Shown here: positions 1-8,336 of the stretch, one piece after another
Numbering within the stretch: position 1 is the stretch's first letter
Layout of the letters: each line of letters starts with the position of its first letter
From: an uncultured Eubacterium sp.
Lineage (GTDB): Bacteria > Bacillota > Clostridia > Peptostreptococcales > Anaerovoracaceae
Assembly (NCBI GenBank): GCA_946555345.1
Contig: CAMNSS010000008.1
Location: 52,219-116,218 of the forward strand
Direction: 5' to 3'
Length of the DNA: 64,000 nucleotides
Program-made: the position numbers and the translations under genes
Notes under the pieces: generated by a model
The model's input: only the letters and a program-made list of their open reading frames with translations
Database searches by the model: none
Told to the model about the DNA's origin: nothing

Positions 1-741
1 CTGACGGATATTCCCAACAAAGGCAATATGAACATCCCGCTTGTCATTTTTTAGGAGCATTTCCACGGGCTGCTCCACACCGCCTGCCACGATGATAATC
101 CCGCATTTCCCGGATGCTCTTGTAAAATCCAGCGCAATCAGGCCATCTAACGTGTATTTGATATGCCCGATCCGAATCTTCTTGATTGCCTTGCTTTCTT
201 CGGATGCCTTCGTTTCTTGGGCTTCGCCCGCTGTCCCGGCTTCCTCAAATGGTTTCGTTTCTTCTATTTCCCCTGCCATCCCGGTCGCCCTGGAAACTGT
301 GGCCGCCCCTTTCCCCAGCTTCCGAATCACTTTGGCTTCCCCAGACTTCCCATCCTTTTTCCCTGGCGTTCCCGCCATTTCCGCTGTGTCCGCCTCGCTT
401 GCCGCACCCATTTCATCGACCGTGTCAGTTACATCCCCGCTAACCGCCAAATCCGCCATTTCCCTGATCTGCATGGCAGTTTCCGCAGGAAAATCACCGC
501 ACAGGTCAATCGCCTGATAGCCCTGCTCCAGAAGCTCCTGCGCAAACCGTTTCCCCATCTCTGCGCCGTCTACCCCCGCAACCATGCAGTAACATTCCGC
601 ATTTTGATATACCACCGAACAAGTCTTGGGATCTGCGCCCGGCAAATCGATAATAAACGCATACCGCAACGGCTCTCTGCTGGATTCTTCATGCTGCGCT
701 TTTCTGCCCGTCCTGCGTTTCTTTTCTTTTTTCCCGTTCAT
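1..741 (-). CDS. DUF6506-like protein, 3' part cut by window edge
   Basis: The frame is open from ATG at 741 to the window edge (247 codons), so the C-terminus is missing. After a basic N-terminus, residues about 27-80 (YAFIIDLPGADPK onward) resemble the small DUF6506 family, whose function is unknown. Residues about 95-170 are a low-complexity stretch rich in Glu, Ala, Lys and Gly. A conserved-looking segment then resumes (IRIGHIKYTLDGL, IIIVAGGVEQPVE). The family is normally about 100 residues, so the middle looks like an insert, as in several other proteins here. A 29-codon frame (738-827) overlaps the start as ATGA and could be a leader. The gene is divergent from the FHA-SEDS gene. The DUF6506 match is from memory and only moderately sure. 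Confidence 0.6.
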   Translation of the reverse strand, partial: MNGKKEKKRRTGRKAQHEESSREPLRYAFIIDLPGADPKTCSVVYQNAECYCMVAGVDGAEMGKRFAQELLEQGYQAIDLCGDFPAETAMQIREMADLAVSGDVTDTVDEMGAASEADTAEMAGTPGKKDGKSGEAKVIRKLGKGAATVSRATGMAGEIEETKPFEEAGTAGEAQETKASEESKAIKKIRIGHIKYTLDGLIALDFTRASGKCGIIIVAGGVEQPVEMLLKNDKRDVHIAFVGNIRQ

Positions 742-860
742 TTATTTCCGTCCTCCACAGCCTTAGCTTTGGCTGCTTCATTTCCCCGCAATCCTGGTTT
801 TTCTGCCTGTACCGCTGTCTCTTTCATGCTCTCCCCCCCCCGTGAAACCGAGTTTGGCTA

Positions 861-889
861 TTGCTCTTAATTCTGATTTTTAGTATAAT
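861..889 (+). promoter_or_regulatory. Predicted sigma-A promoter of the FHA-SEDS/PBP operon
   Basis: A -35-like TTGCTC at 861-866 is followed after 17 bases by a perfect TATAAT at 884-889. It lies about 30 bases before the start codon at 920. Seen directly in the sequence; activity is inferred. Confidence 0.6.
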
Positions 890-919
890 GCATTTGTAAC
901 GTAATGCAAGGAGAATGTC

Positions 920-3256
920 ATGGAAAAAGTCATGGAATTTCTCAATACCACCTTTGCCAACTTGTCCAACGTGGATTTTACCACCTTTGCACGCTGGGCT
1001 TTTTTGGCGTTGGCGCTATTTATCCTGGCAAGGCAGATCCGTTCGCTTCTCCAAGTAAGGAATCCGTCTGAAATCTGGGCGCATTTGGGCTGCCCGGATG
1101 GAAGCAGCGTCCCGCTCACCCACTGGGAAAACCTCATCGGCAGGGGGCGCGGATGCGATATTATCCTCAACCTCAAAAGCGTGTCAAGAAGCCACGGAAC
1201 GCTCATCCGGGATTCCGAAGGCATTTGGAAATACAACGACCTCAACTCAAAAAACGGTTCTGCGATCAACGGCTTTCCCGTTCATGAACCAACGATTCTG
1301 ACGGGGGGCGACACCCTCACCATCGGCGGCGCGAACTTCGTGCTTTACCCAGTAAGCCTGCGGGAACGTATGTACAACATCGAAAAACGGAAAAAAAAGA
1401 CGCGCCCCGTATCGCCTTGGCCATCGTTAGCCGCACTCAGCATTTTTCAATATCTTACAGTCAAGCAATTTCAAACGGCTTTCGGTGAAAATTGCCCCGC
1501 CGACCTGCCCGCAGCCTTCGGCGTACTGTTTGTACTCATGTGGGCTTATGTGATCGTGATGCGCATTTTTAAGCGCATCGGGTTTGAAATGGAAATCATC
1601 GCTTTTTTCCTATCCACGCTGAGCCTTGCCGTTACAACGGCGGCATATCCCGGCAGTACGTTCAAGCAAGCCATTTGCATCTGCATCGGCGTTGGGCTGT
1701 TTTTCGTCCTCTGCTGGTATCTGCGAGACCTGAACAGGGCGAAACGGATTACCTATATCGTCGTCGGCATCAGCGTCGTGCTCCTGCTTGCAAACCTGAT
1801 ATTCGGCACGGCCAAATACGGCGCTACCAACTGGATCAAGATCGGCAGTTTTTCTTTCCAGCCATCTGAACTCGTTAAAATCGTCTTCATCTATGTCGGC
1901 GCAGCTACGCTGGACGAGCTGCAACAGAGGAAAAACCTGACGGTATTCATGGGATTTTCCATATTCTGCCTCGGCTGCCTTGCCATTATGGGCGATTTCG
2001 GAACTGCGATGATCTTTTTCGTGACGTTCCTCGTGATCTCATTTTTACGCAGCGGCGACTTTTCCAAGCTGGTTCTGATGGTCGGCGCAGCTGGGCTGAT
2101 GGGACTGATGGTCCTGCGGTTTAAACCCTATATCGCCTCCCGTTTTGAAACCTGGAGGCACGTCTGGGAAGATCCGACCGACGGTGGTTTTCAGCAGGTG
2201 CAGACCATGACCTCGGCAGCCAGCGGCGGCATCCCCGGGCTTGGCGCAGGAGAAGGAAACCTCAGCGATGTAGCCGCTTCCAGTACCGACTTGGTGTTCG
2301 GGCTTCTCGCAGAGGAATGGGGGCTTGTAATCGCCGTTTTAGCGGTGCTTTGCATCATCACGTTAGGGGTATTTGCCGTCCGCTCGATCATTGCCGGACG
2401 TTCTACATACTACAGCATTGCCGCCTGTGCGGCTACAACCTTGTTCATTTTCCAAACCATACTCAACGTGTTCGGGTCTGTTGACTTGCTCCCGCTCACG
2501 GGCGTAACCTTCCCATTCGTATCCTCCGGCGGCACCAGCATGATTGCGTCATGGGGGCTTTTAGCATTCCTGAAAGCGGCGGATACAAGGCAAAATGCCA
2601 GCTTCGCCATCCGGCTCGACAAAAAGGACGATTTTGAAGATGAGCTGAGAAGCGAGGGATATGACGACCCTGAAGCATTTTTCCGCGAAATAGAAAATAT
2701 GAAAAAGCGCAAGGCGTCCGAAAAGAAAAAACGCAAACAAGACAAACGCAATACGATGATGCGGCAAACCCCGCCGCAGCCACAACAGCGCCAAAATCCA
2801 CCGCCAGATGAAACCCAGCAAGCGCCGCCGGCGTATCAGGATGATGGGCAGCAAAGACCGCGGGCGTCCAGGGGAAAACAACGGCAACAGCCAGCATACA
2901 GGGAAGAACAACAAATGCCGCCTGTGTACAAGGACGGGCCCGGGCCGCAGCAACGGCCGCCAGCGCACCGAAACGAACAGCAAGCGCCACAGCAGAAAAA
3001 CAGAAGCCGGAAACCACAGCGGCCTCCGGTACAAGAAGTCAGGCTAAAGCGGTCTTCATCACAGGAAAGCAGAAATCAGCGGCCAGTTCACAGAAACGGG
3101 CAAAGACCGCCAGCAAGCGAAAATAGCCAACGGGCGCAAGCCGCCAAAGCCCAAAAACCACAACGGCGCTCGATCAAATACAGCGAGTATCACGACGGCC
3201 ATTCATATGAACCTGTTACGCTGGAAGATCTTTTTGGAGAGGACGATAGGAAATGA
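920..3256 (+). CDS. FHA domain-SEDS (FtsW/RodA/SpoVE) peptidoglycan glycosyltransferase
   Basis: A 778-residue membrane protein with three parts. Residues about 20-40 are a first transmembrane segment, followed at about 64-135 by an FHA phosphothreonine-binding domain (IGRGRGCDI, SRSHG, NDLNSKNGS). Residues about 165-550 form a multi-pass SEDS domain of the FtsW/RodA/SpoVE family, which polymerises lipid II. The last ~190 residues are a disordered Gln/Pro/Arg-rich tail. The next gene, a class B PBP, overlaps by four bases (ATGA), the usual SEDS-PBP pairing, so the two probably act as one glycan polymerase/transpeptidase. The FHA domain suggests control by a Ser/Thr kinase (inference; no kinase in the window). 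The start follows an AAGGAG-type site at 908-913. Confidence 0.9.
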   Translation: MEKVMEFLNTTFANLSNVDFTTFARWAFLALALFILARQIRSLLQVRNPSEIWAHLGCPDGSSVPLTHWENLIGRGRGCDIILNLKSVSRSHGTLIRDSEGIWKYNDLNSKNGSAINGFPVHEPTILTGGDTLTIGGANFVLYPVSLRERMYNIEKRKKKTRPVSPWPSLAALSIFQYLTVKQFQTAFGENCPADLPAAFGVLFVLMWAYVIVMRIFKRIGFEMEIIAFFLSTLSLAVTTAAYPGSTFKQAICICIGVGLFFVLCWYLRDLNRAKRITYIVVGISVVLLLANLIFGTAKYGATNWIKIGSFSFQPSELVKIVFIYVGAATLDELQQRKNLTVFMGFSIFCLGCLAIMGDFGTAMIFFVTFLVISFLRSGDFSKLVLMVGAAGLMGLMVLRFKPYIASRFETWRHVWEDPTDGGFQQVQTMTSAASGGIPGLGAGEGNLSDVAASSTDLVFGLLAEEWGLVIAVLAVLCIITLGVFAVRSIIAGRSTYYSIAACAATTLFIFQTILNVFGSVDLLPLTGVTFPFVSSGGTSMIASWGLLAFLKAADTRQNASFAIRLDKKDDFEDELRSEGYDDPEAFFREIENMKKRKASEKKKRKQDKRNTMMRQTPPQPQQRQNPPPDETQQAPPAYQDDGQQRPRASRGKQRQQPAYREEQQMPPVYKDGPGPQQRPPAHRNEQQAPQQKNRSRKPQRPPVQEVRLKRSSSQESRNQRPVHRNGQRPPASENSQRAQAAKAQKPQRRSIKYSEYHDGHSYEPVTLEDLFGEDDRK

Positions 3257-4611
3257 AGAAAATAGAAAAACGGGCAATCATGTGTCTTTTCCTAGGACTC
3301 ATTCTTTTTCTGGGCGTAGGCGTTTTCTGCTACAGGTATGTCACGCAGGGAGACGACTGGGTTTCCTATGAAGGCAACCGGGACGTCTATATCAAAGGCA
3401 ACCTTACAAAAGGCACGATTTACGATGCCAATGGTCTTCTCTTAATGCAAAACACACAGGAAGGCACGGTATACAACGAAGATTATTCCATCCGTTGCGC
3501 ACTCATGCACATCACCGGGGATAAAGAAAACAACATATCCACGGGGGCAAACCGTGCGTTCACCGATGAACTCATCGGTTATGATCTGGTCAACGGCGTT
3601 TATTCCCTCAATAACGCTGGGGAATCGCTCACGCTCACGCTGGACGCCAACGTATGCGCCGCCGCCTACAATGCACTTGCTGGGCGAAGCGGAACAGTAG
3701 GCGTCTACAATTACAAGACGGGAGAAATCATCTGCATGGTCAGTTCCCCTACTTATGACCCGCAAAGCCCGCCGTCCTCTCCGCCGGAAGGAGCGTATAT
3801 CAACAGGTTTACCTCCTCTTCATTCGTCCCCGGCTCTACCTTCAAGCTGATTACTGCCGCAGCCGCCATTGAAAATCTTTCGGATGCCTATACATGGGAA
3901 TTTAACTGCACGGGGAAAGTGGACTACGGACACGGGGACGATGTTACCGATTTGTCCGCCCATGGGACGGTAAACCTGTCGAAAGCCTTGGAGGTTTCCT
4001 GCAACTGCTATTTCGGCCGCCTTGCGGAAAAGCTGGGACCAGGGCTTGTGGAAGAACAGGTAAACAAGGCAGGACTCACCGAATCGATCGATATCAACGG
4101 CATGAAAACAGCTAAAGGGAGCTTTGATTATCCTGCGAGCGGCGTCAGTCTTGCTTGGACGGGAATCGGGCAATGGAAAGACCTCGTAAACCCATGCTCC
4201 ATGATGGTATACATGGGGGCGATCGCCAATGGCGGGGATGCGGCCATGCCTTACATCGTCAATCCATCCTCCCTGGTCGAGAAAAAATTTATTGAGCTTT
4301 CCACTTCGGAATTTAAGCTTTCAGCCAAGAAGATGTTAAAGCCCGCTACGGCGGAATCCCTCAAGGAAATGATGGCCAACAACGTGAAAAACCATTACGG
4401 ATCGGGGTCTTTCCCGGGTCTTGCGATATGTGCGAAGTCCGGCACAGCCGAAGTCGGCGGCGGCAAAAAACCACACGCTTGGTTCGTCGGATTTCTGGAT
4501 GATCCTGAAAACCCGTATGCCTTTGTATCTTTAGTAGAAAACGGAGGTTACGGTTCCAGCGTCGCCGGGTCTGTAGCAAACACCGTCCTGCAAAGCATCG
4601 TCAGCCGATGA
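3253..4611 (+). CDS. Class B penicillin-binding protein (PBPA/PBP2-type transpeptidase)
   Basis: A 452-residue protein with one N-terminal membrane anchor (residues about 8-28) and a periplasmic-side transpeptidase domain. All three active-site motifs are present: STFK at 195-198 (nucleophile S195), SCN at 249-251 and KSGT at 395-398. It lacks a glycosyltransferase domain, so it should cross-link glycan made by its SEDS partner, with which it shares a four-base overlap. It is short for a class B PBP and resembles the PbpA type of actinobacteria and clostridia. A terminator overlaps its stop codon, closing a two-gene operon. Confidence 0.92.
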   Translation: MKKIEKRAIMCLFLGLILFLGVGVFCYRYVTQGDDWVSYEGNRDVYIKGNLTKGTIYDANGLLLMQNTQEGTVYNEDYSIRCALMHITGDKENNISTGANRAFTDELIGYDLVNGVYSLNNAGESLTLTLDANVCAAAYNALAGRSGTVGVYNYKTGEIICMVSSPTYDPQSPPSSPPEGAYINRFTSSSFVPGSTFKLITAAAAIENLSDAYTWEFNCTGKVDYGHGDDVTDLSAHGTVNLSKALEVSCNCYFGRLAEKLGPGLVEEQVNKAGLTESIDINGMKTAKGSFDYPASGVSLAWTGIGQWKDLVNPCSMMVYMGAIANGGDAAMPYIVNPSSLVEKKFIELSTSEFKLSAKKMLKPATAESLKEMMANNVKNHYGSGSFPGLAICAKSGTAEVGGGKKPHAWFVGFLDDPENPYAFVSLVENGGYGSSVAGSVANTVLQSIVSR

Positions 4612-4621
4612 TGCTTTTTTC
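4595..4621 (+). terminator. Rho-independent terminator of the SEDS-PBP operon
   Basis: An 8-bp stem (4595-4602 with 4607-4614, one G-T pair) with an AGCC loop is followed by seven T. The stem includes the PBP stop codon. Confidence 0.85.
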
Positions 4622-5047
4622 TTGCGCCCACTTGCAGTTTCCCCCCCACCTGCATTTCCCGAATATCTAATGGACACTCGGCGGCAGGCCGCCATATCTT
4701 TTACAGCGAGATCTCCTGCATAAGAACAAAGACAACTTTGACAACACTCGATCAGAATGTTTTTATGTAGGGGAAGCAGTACGGTGCTAACGAAAATACT
4801 GTACCGTTTTCTCATTTTCGGAAACTGTCAATACAGTTTCCCTGCTTGTTATGTTATGGTATGTGACATATTTACCGGGAAAAGAGGACGTAGCAATGCT
4901 ACACTGCACATTGAAAGTTTTGTCCTTTTATGCTATACTTTTAACAGTTATCTGCGGCCATGCACAAGGGGAAAAGGATTGTTGCCATGTAATGCGGCTT
5001 GCTGATATTATTGTAGAAATAATCGCCCAGAAAGGTAATGAAACAGA
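4622..5047 (+). other. Gene-free stretch between PBP operon and R-M unit
   Basis: 426 bases without a convincing gene. It holds the promoter at 4911-4939 and a possible 19-codon leader frame (4992-5051) that ends as ATGA on the methyltransferase start. No RNA gene was recognised. A+T content rises towards the R-M unit. Confidence 0.5.
4911..4939 (+). promoter_or_regulatory. Predicted promoter of the D12 methyltransferase/HNH operon
   Basis: TTGAAA at 4911-4916, a 17-base spacer and TATACT at 4934-4939. The start codon at 5048 leaves a leader of about 100 bases. Confidence 0.6.
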
Positions 5048-5956
5048 ATGAACGGTAAAGCGCCGCATATCGTGCAGTATCAAGGTTCAAAAAGAAAACT
5101 TGCACCGCAAATATTACAATATATGCCTGAAAAATTTAACAGGTTAATAGAACCGTTTTCTGGCATGGCGGCTATTTCAATCGCTACTGCAATGGAACAC
5201 AGGGCAGATTCTTATGTCATTAACGATTTGAATAAAGCACTTGTTGAAATATTGAAAGAAGCCATAGAAAATCCTTCACAACTTGCAGCAGATTATAGAA
5301 GGATATGGGACGAACAGTTTTTATATGGTGATAATCATGCAGAACATTTCTATGTTGTTCGCGATAGATTTAATAATGGACAGGAGACTCCTGCTAATCT
5401 GCTGTATCTAATTGCAAGATGTGTAAAAGGTGCTGTTCGGTATGGGGGAAACGGTAAATTTAATCAATCCCCTGATAAGCGCAGGCACGGAACTAATCCT
5501 GATACTTTAGAACAAAATATTTATGTTATTTCAAATCTGCTGAAAGGGAAAACAAGCTATTTTGCGCTTGACTATCATGATGTTTTTGAAATGGCGCATC
5601 CCGGAGATTTAGTTTATATGGACCCCCCATATCAAGGCGTTACAAATGTTAGGGACAATCGGTATTTTTCTGGGGTTCCTTTCGATGAATTTGCAGAAGC
5701 AATCAAAGTATTGAACAATAAACAGGTGGATTATCTTATAAGCTATGACGGCGTTTGCGGCGGCAAAGAGTACGGTGAGGATTTGCCCGAAAGCTTAGGA
5801 TGCAAAAAAGTAATGCTAAATGCAGGACTTTCCAGCCAGGCATTGCTTTTAGGCAAAAAATCTACCACTTTTGAAGCATTATATATAAGTGAATCGCTTA
5901 TCCCTTTATCCCATACGATTCCTAAACAACTATCTTTTATGGAGGAAATGGCATGA
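5048..5956 (+). CDS. D12-class (Dam-like) adenine-N6 DNA methyltransferase
   Basis: A 302-residue alpha-class MTase. Motif X is YQGSKRKL (residues 11-18), the AdoMet-binding motif I is a variant FSGM at 37-40 (usually FxGxG), and the catalytic DPPY is at 192-195. It transfers a methyl group from AdoMet to adenine in an unknown site. The start has only a weak ribosome site, and a short upstream frame overlaps it (ATGA), so translational coupling is possible. The next gene overlaps by four bases and encodes an HNH nuclease, so this is the protecting half of a type II R-M unit. It is more A+T-rich than its neighbours, which suggests transfer. Confidence 0.85.
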   Translation: MNGKAPHIVQYQGSKRKLAPQILQYMPEKFNRLIEPFSGMAAISIATAMEHRADSYVINDLNKALVEILKEAIENPSQLAADYRRIWDEQFLYGDNHAEHFYVVRDRFNNGQETPANLLYLIARCVKGAVRYGGNGKFNQSPDKRRHGTNPDTLEQNIYVISNLLKGKTSYFALDYHDVFEMAHPGDLVYMDPPYQGVTNVRDNRYFSGVPFDEFAEAIKVLNNKQVDYLISYDGVCGGKEYGEDLPESLGCKKVMLNAGLSSQALLLGKKSTTFEALYISESLIPLSHTIPKQLSFMEEMA

Positions 5957-6663
5957 GCGACTATCCAAAAGAATTTCTTGACCTACTTGAATCTGTTACC
6001 GCAAAACGTCCACGGATTGTTATACAACACATACTCGAACATGGTTTTATAACATCTGAAGAACTAAAAGATACATATGGTTATAATCATCCTCCGCGTG
6101 CTATTAGAGACGTTCGGGAGTATGGAATACCACTTGTAACATATCGAGTAACCGGAACTGACGGCAGGAGCATTGCAGCGTACAAGTTTGGCAATCCAAC
6201 AGATATTAAAAATAATCTTTCAAAAGCGGCAGGTCGTACTGTACTTTCAAAAGCACTTAAGCGGGCGTTAATTGAAAAGTACGGTTCAAAATGCTTTGTC
6301 TACCTTGAGACAATGGATGAATCGGTATTACAAGTAGACCATCGTATCCCATACGAAATAGGCGGCGAACATGACGAAAAGGACATTGACTATTATATGC
6401 TGTTAAGCCCGTCTGCAAACCGTGCAAAATCGTGGACATGTGAGCATTGCGACAACTGGGAAAGAAAGGACAGTAGTTTTTGTTTACGTTGTTTTTGGGC
6501 ACATCCCGAAAACTATGACCACATTGCAGGAAAATACGAAAGGATAATTTCACTAGTCTTTACAGGAGATGAAATTGAAGATTATTATAAGCTTATTGAA
6601 CTATCCGGCAAGGAAAAAGCACAGGAAGTCATCAAGCAGATAATTCATAAGCATCTAAAATAA
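5953..6663 (+). CDS. Predicted HNH restriction endonuclease with zinc-binding Cys4
   Basis: A 236-residue protein overlapping the MTase by four bases (ATGA). The N-terminus (about 20-65) looks like a winged-helix DNA-binding region. An HNH-like core spans about 127-160 (VDHRIPYEIGG with H130, and N156). Four cysteines (C163, C166, C177, C180) form a probable zinc ribbon. Several known type II enzymes use an HNH site, and the tight coupling to a DNA methyltransferase supports a restriction role. The recognition site cannot be read from sequence. The frame is intact, so this is the only R-M locus in the window that looks fully functional. Confidence 0.72.
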   Translation: MSDYPKEFLDLLESVTAKRPRIVIQHILEHGFITSEELKDTYGYNHPPRAIRDVREYGIPLVTYRVTGTDGRSIAAYKFGNPTDIKNNLSKAAGRTVLSKALKRALIEKYGSKCFVYLETMDESVLQVDHRIPYEIGGEHDEKDIDYYMLLSPSANRAKSWTCEHCDNWERKDSSFCLRCFWAHPENYDHIAGKYERIISLVFTGDEIEDYYKLIELSGKEKAQEVIKQIIHKHLK

Positions 6664-6720
6664 TTCGTTTTAAGTATCGGCGTGTAAATTTAAGCGGCAA
6701 ACAAGCGAAAAATGAGTAAG

Positions 6721-6756
6721 AAAAACGCCCGCACCGCAAAAGCGGAGCGGGCGTTT
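6721..6756 (-). terminator. Hairpin terminator between convergent genes
   Basis: A nearly symmetric stem (6725-6737 with 6742-6754, CCGC/GCGG around an AAAA loop) is flanked by five T in the minus direction and three T in the plus direction. It can end the minus-strand DUF3048 transcript and possibly the plus-strand HNH gene. Confidence 0.75.
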
Positions 6757-6771
6757 CGCCACAACCACCCT

Positions 6772-6829
6772 AAAAAACAACAGAGCTTCCCGCCAGCCAA
6801 TTTTCAATCCACTGGCAAAAAACTCTGTT
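6772..6829 (-). terminator. Second minus-strand hairpin with T-run
   Basis: An outer AACAGAG/CTCTGTT pair (6779-6785, 6823-6829) encloses a GCCAG/CTGGC stem. In the minus direction it is followed by six T (6772-6777). It sits just downstream of the small Gly/Tyr/Cys frame. Confidence 0.5.
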
Positions 6830-6841
6830 TCTATCGCATTC

Positions 6842-6919
6842 TTATATGCATCCGCAACTACAGCCATAACCATACCCGCAACCGCAACCACGGCCATAAC
6901 CATAATCATGCCCAATCAA
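6842..6919 (-). CDS. Possible 25-residue Gly/Tyr/Cys-rich peptide
   Basis: A short minus-strand frame from a TTG at 6919 reads MIGHDYGYGRGCGC and then GYGYGCSCGCI. It lies between the DUF3048 stop and a terminator, in the same direction. Composition (Gly, Tyr, Cys repeats) recalls small clostridial spore or gly-rich peptides, but I recognise no family. There is no good ribosome site, and the opposite strand reads as a His/Asn-rich frame, so the repeat itself could explain the pattern. Low confidence. Confidence 0.25.
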   Translation of the reverse strand: MIGHDYGYGRGCGCGYGYGCSCGCI

Positions 6920-6934
6920 TGACCATGCCCGCAA

Positions 6935-7984
6935 TCAATTATAGGTAAACGTACAATTCTGGTCTATCACCTCTACCCACGACTGCCCCGGCGACAGCCT
7001 GAATTCATTGCCTTTTTCATCCGTAAAAATAGTTCTCGAATCGAGGTTATCCCTCGACCAGCGCCCTTTGACAGCCACGCCGTTTGTCAGAAGAACCGCA
7101 TCCCCGCCTGCGCACAGATCCATCTGCAATCTGCCATAGCTATCGATCTGGCGGCTCTGCACTTTCTGTACCAAAATATTGTCAACGGTAATCGGCTCGC
7201 CCGTTTCATGGTCTACATAGCTTTTCCCGCCGTTGATCGTCCTGGTATATTTCCCGGAAGCAGAATCATAAGCAAACTCGCACTTGCTGCTGGAATAATG
7301 GAATGCAATCTTTGCCGCACTCTCGCCTTCATTTGCCTGGCCGCCGCCAAGAAAACGGAACGGCTTTATATCCTTCGGTTCATCCCACCAGCCTTTCTCA
7401 TCTATTTCTGCCTTCACTTCGTCCCATTTGATATACGAATTATGCGGCGCGCTCTTATCGCTCACCCGGTAAAAAGTGCAATCGCTGTTCATCGCATTTA
7501 TGTACGGGACGACGTCGGACAGCAGGTACTCTTTTGCCTGCGGGCTCCAGCCATGCGCCAGGAATACCGCCTGGTACTCCCGCGTAAGATCCACGAAATA
7601 TGGCCGAGTACTTCTCACCGGTCCAAACGCTTCCGGAAATTCACCGTAATATACCGCCTGCAGCCTGGTTTGATTGCCCTCCACAGGAAATTCATAAACC
7701 AGATCCGCTTTTGACAGCCACGACTGCGGCACGGCATCCCCTACATTATCGATCGAAACCACCAGCGGCCTCGCCGCCAGTTCCTCCGCACAAACCTGCC
7801 CCGTCAGCGGATTCACCACTTCCTTCTTCGCCACAAGATCAGGCAACCCGCCGATCAAGCTTCCGCCCATCATGTATATCCCTATGCCGCCGATCACGGC
7901 AATGATAGCGACAACTACAATCCCGATCAAAAGCCCGTCCTTCGATTTCTTCTTCCTTTTTTTCGCAGATTTTGCTCTTGCCAT
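6935..7984 (-). CDS. DUF3048 (YerB-like) membrane-anchored protein
   Basis: A 349-residue protein. A Lys/Arg-rich cytoplasmic tail (residues 1-16) precedes one transmembrane helix (about 18-40), and the rest is extracellular. The body matches the DUF3048/YerB family: PLVVSIDNVGDAVPQ, GPVRSTRPYFVDL and the C-terminal GRWSRDNLDSRTIF region. YerB-type proteins are surface lipoproteins of unknown role; here the anchor is a helix rather than a lipobox. It is divergent from the TSCPD gene and followed by two terminator hairpins. Confidence 0.85.
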   Translation of the reverse strand: MARAKSAKKRKKKSKDGLLIGIVVVAIIAVIGGIGIYMMGGSLIGGLPDLVAKKEVVNPLTGQVCAEELAARPLVVSIDNVGDAVPQSWLSKADLVYEFPVEGNQTRLQAVYYGEFPEAFGPVRSTRPYFVDLTREYQAVFLAHGWSPQAKEYLLSDVVPYINAMNSDCTFYRVSDKSAPHNSYIKWDEVKAEIDEKGWWDEPKDIKPFRFLGGGQANEGESAAKIAFHYSSSKCEFAYDSASGKYTRTINGGKSYVDHETGEPITVDNILVQKVQSRQIDSYGRLQMDLCAGGDAVLLTNGVAVKGRWSRDNLDSRTIFTDEKGNEFRLSPGQSWVEVIDQNCTFTYN

Positions 7985-8052
7985 ACTTCTACTTTCCCTT
8001 TCAGTCTTTATTTGCTATACTATATTGTAACACAAAAGGAGGTTTTCGTACA

Positions 8053-8313
8053 ATGAAACATAACTTTTCTCCAAGAGGCGTATGCTCTACGCAGATTGAA
8101 TTTGAGCTGGACGGCAACACCGTAAGGAATATCCGTTTCCAAGGCGGATGCAACGGAAACTTAAAGGCAATCGCCGCACTGGCCGACGGCATGACCGTCC
8201 AACAGATCAAGGATAAGATTCTGGGCATTAAATGCGGGTTCAAATCCACCTCCTGCTCAGATCAGCTAGCGCAAGCGCTGATCAGCGCATTAGAAAAAGA
8301 AAAAACACGATAG
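8053..8313 (+). CDS. TSCPD domain protein (TIGR03905 type)
   Basis: An 86-residue protein almost wholly made of a TSCPD domain (GVCSTQIEFELDG, FQGGCNGNLKAIAALADG, CGFKSTSCSDQLAQAL). The domain is also found at the C-terminus of class II ribonucleotide reductases; the free-standing family has no proven function. The start at 8053 is set by an AAAGGAGG site at 8035-8042; an in-frame extension upstream lacks a ribosome site. The CDF transporter begins 24 bases after its stop, so the two are probably co-transcribed. Confidence 0.85.
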   Translation: MKHNFSPRGVCSTQIEFELDGNTVRNIRFQGGCNGNLKAIAALADGMTVQQIKDKILGIKCGFKSTSCSDQLAQALISALEKEKTR

Positions 8314-8336
8314 CGCAAACAGGAGGTTTCAGGGGA

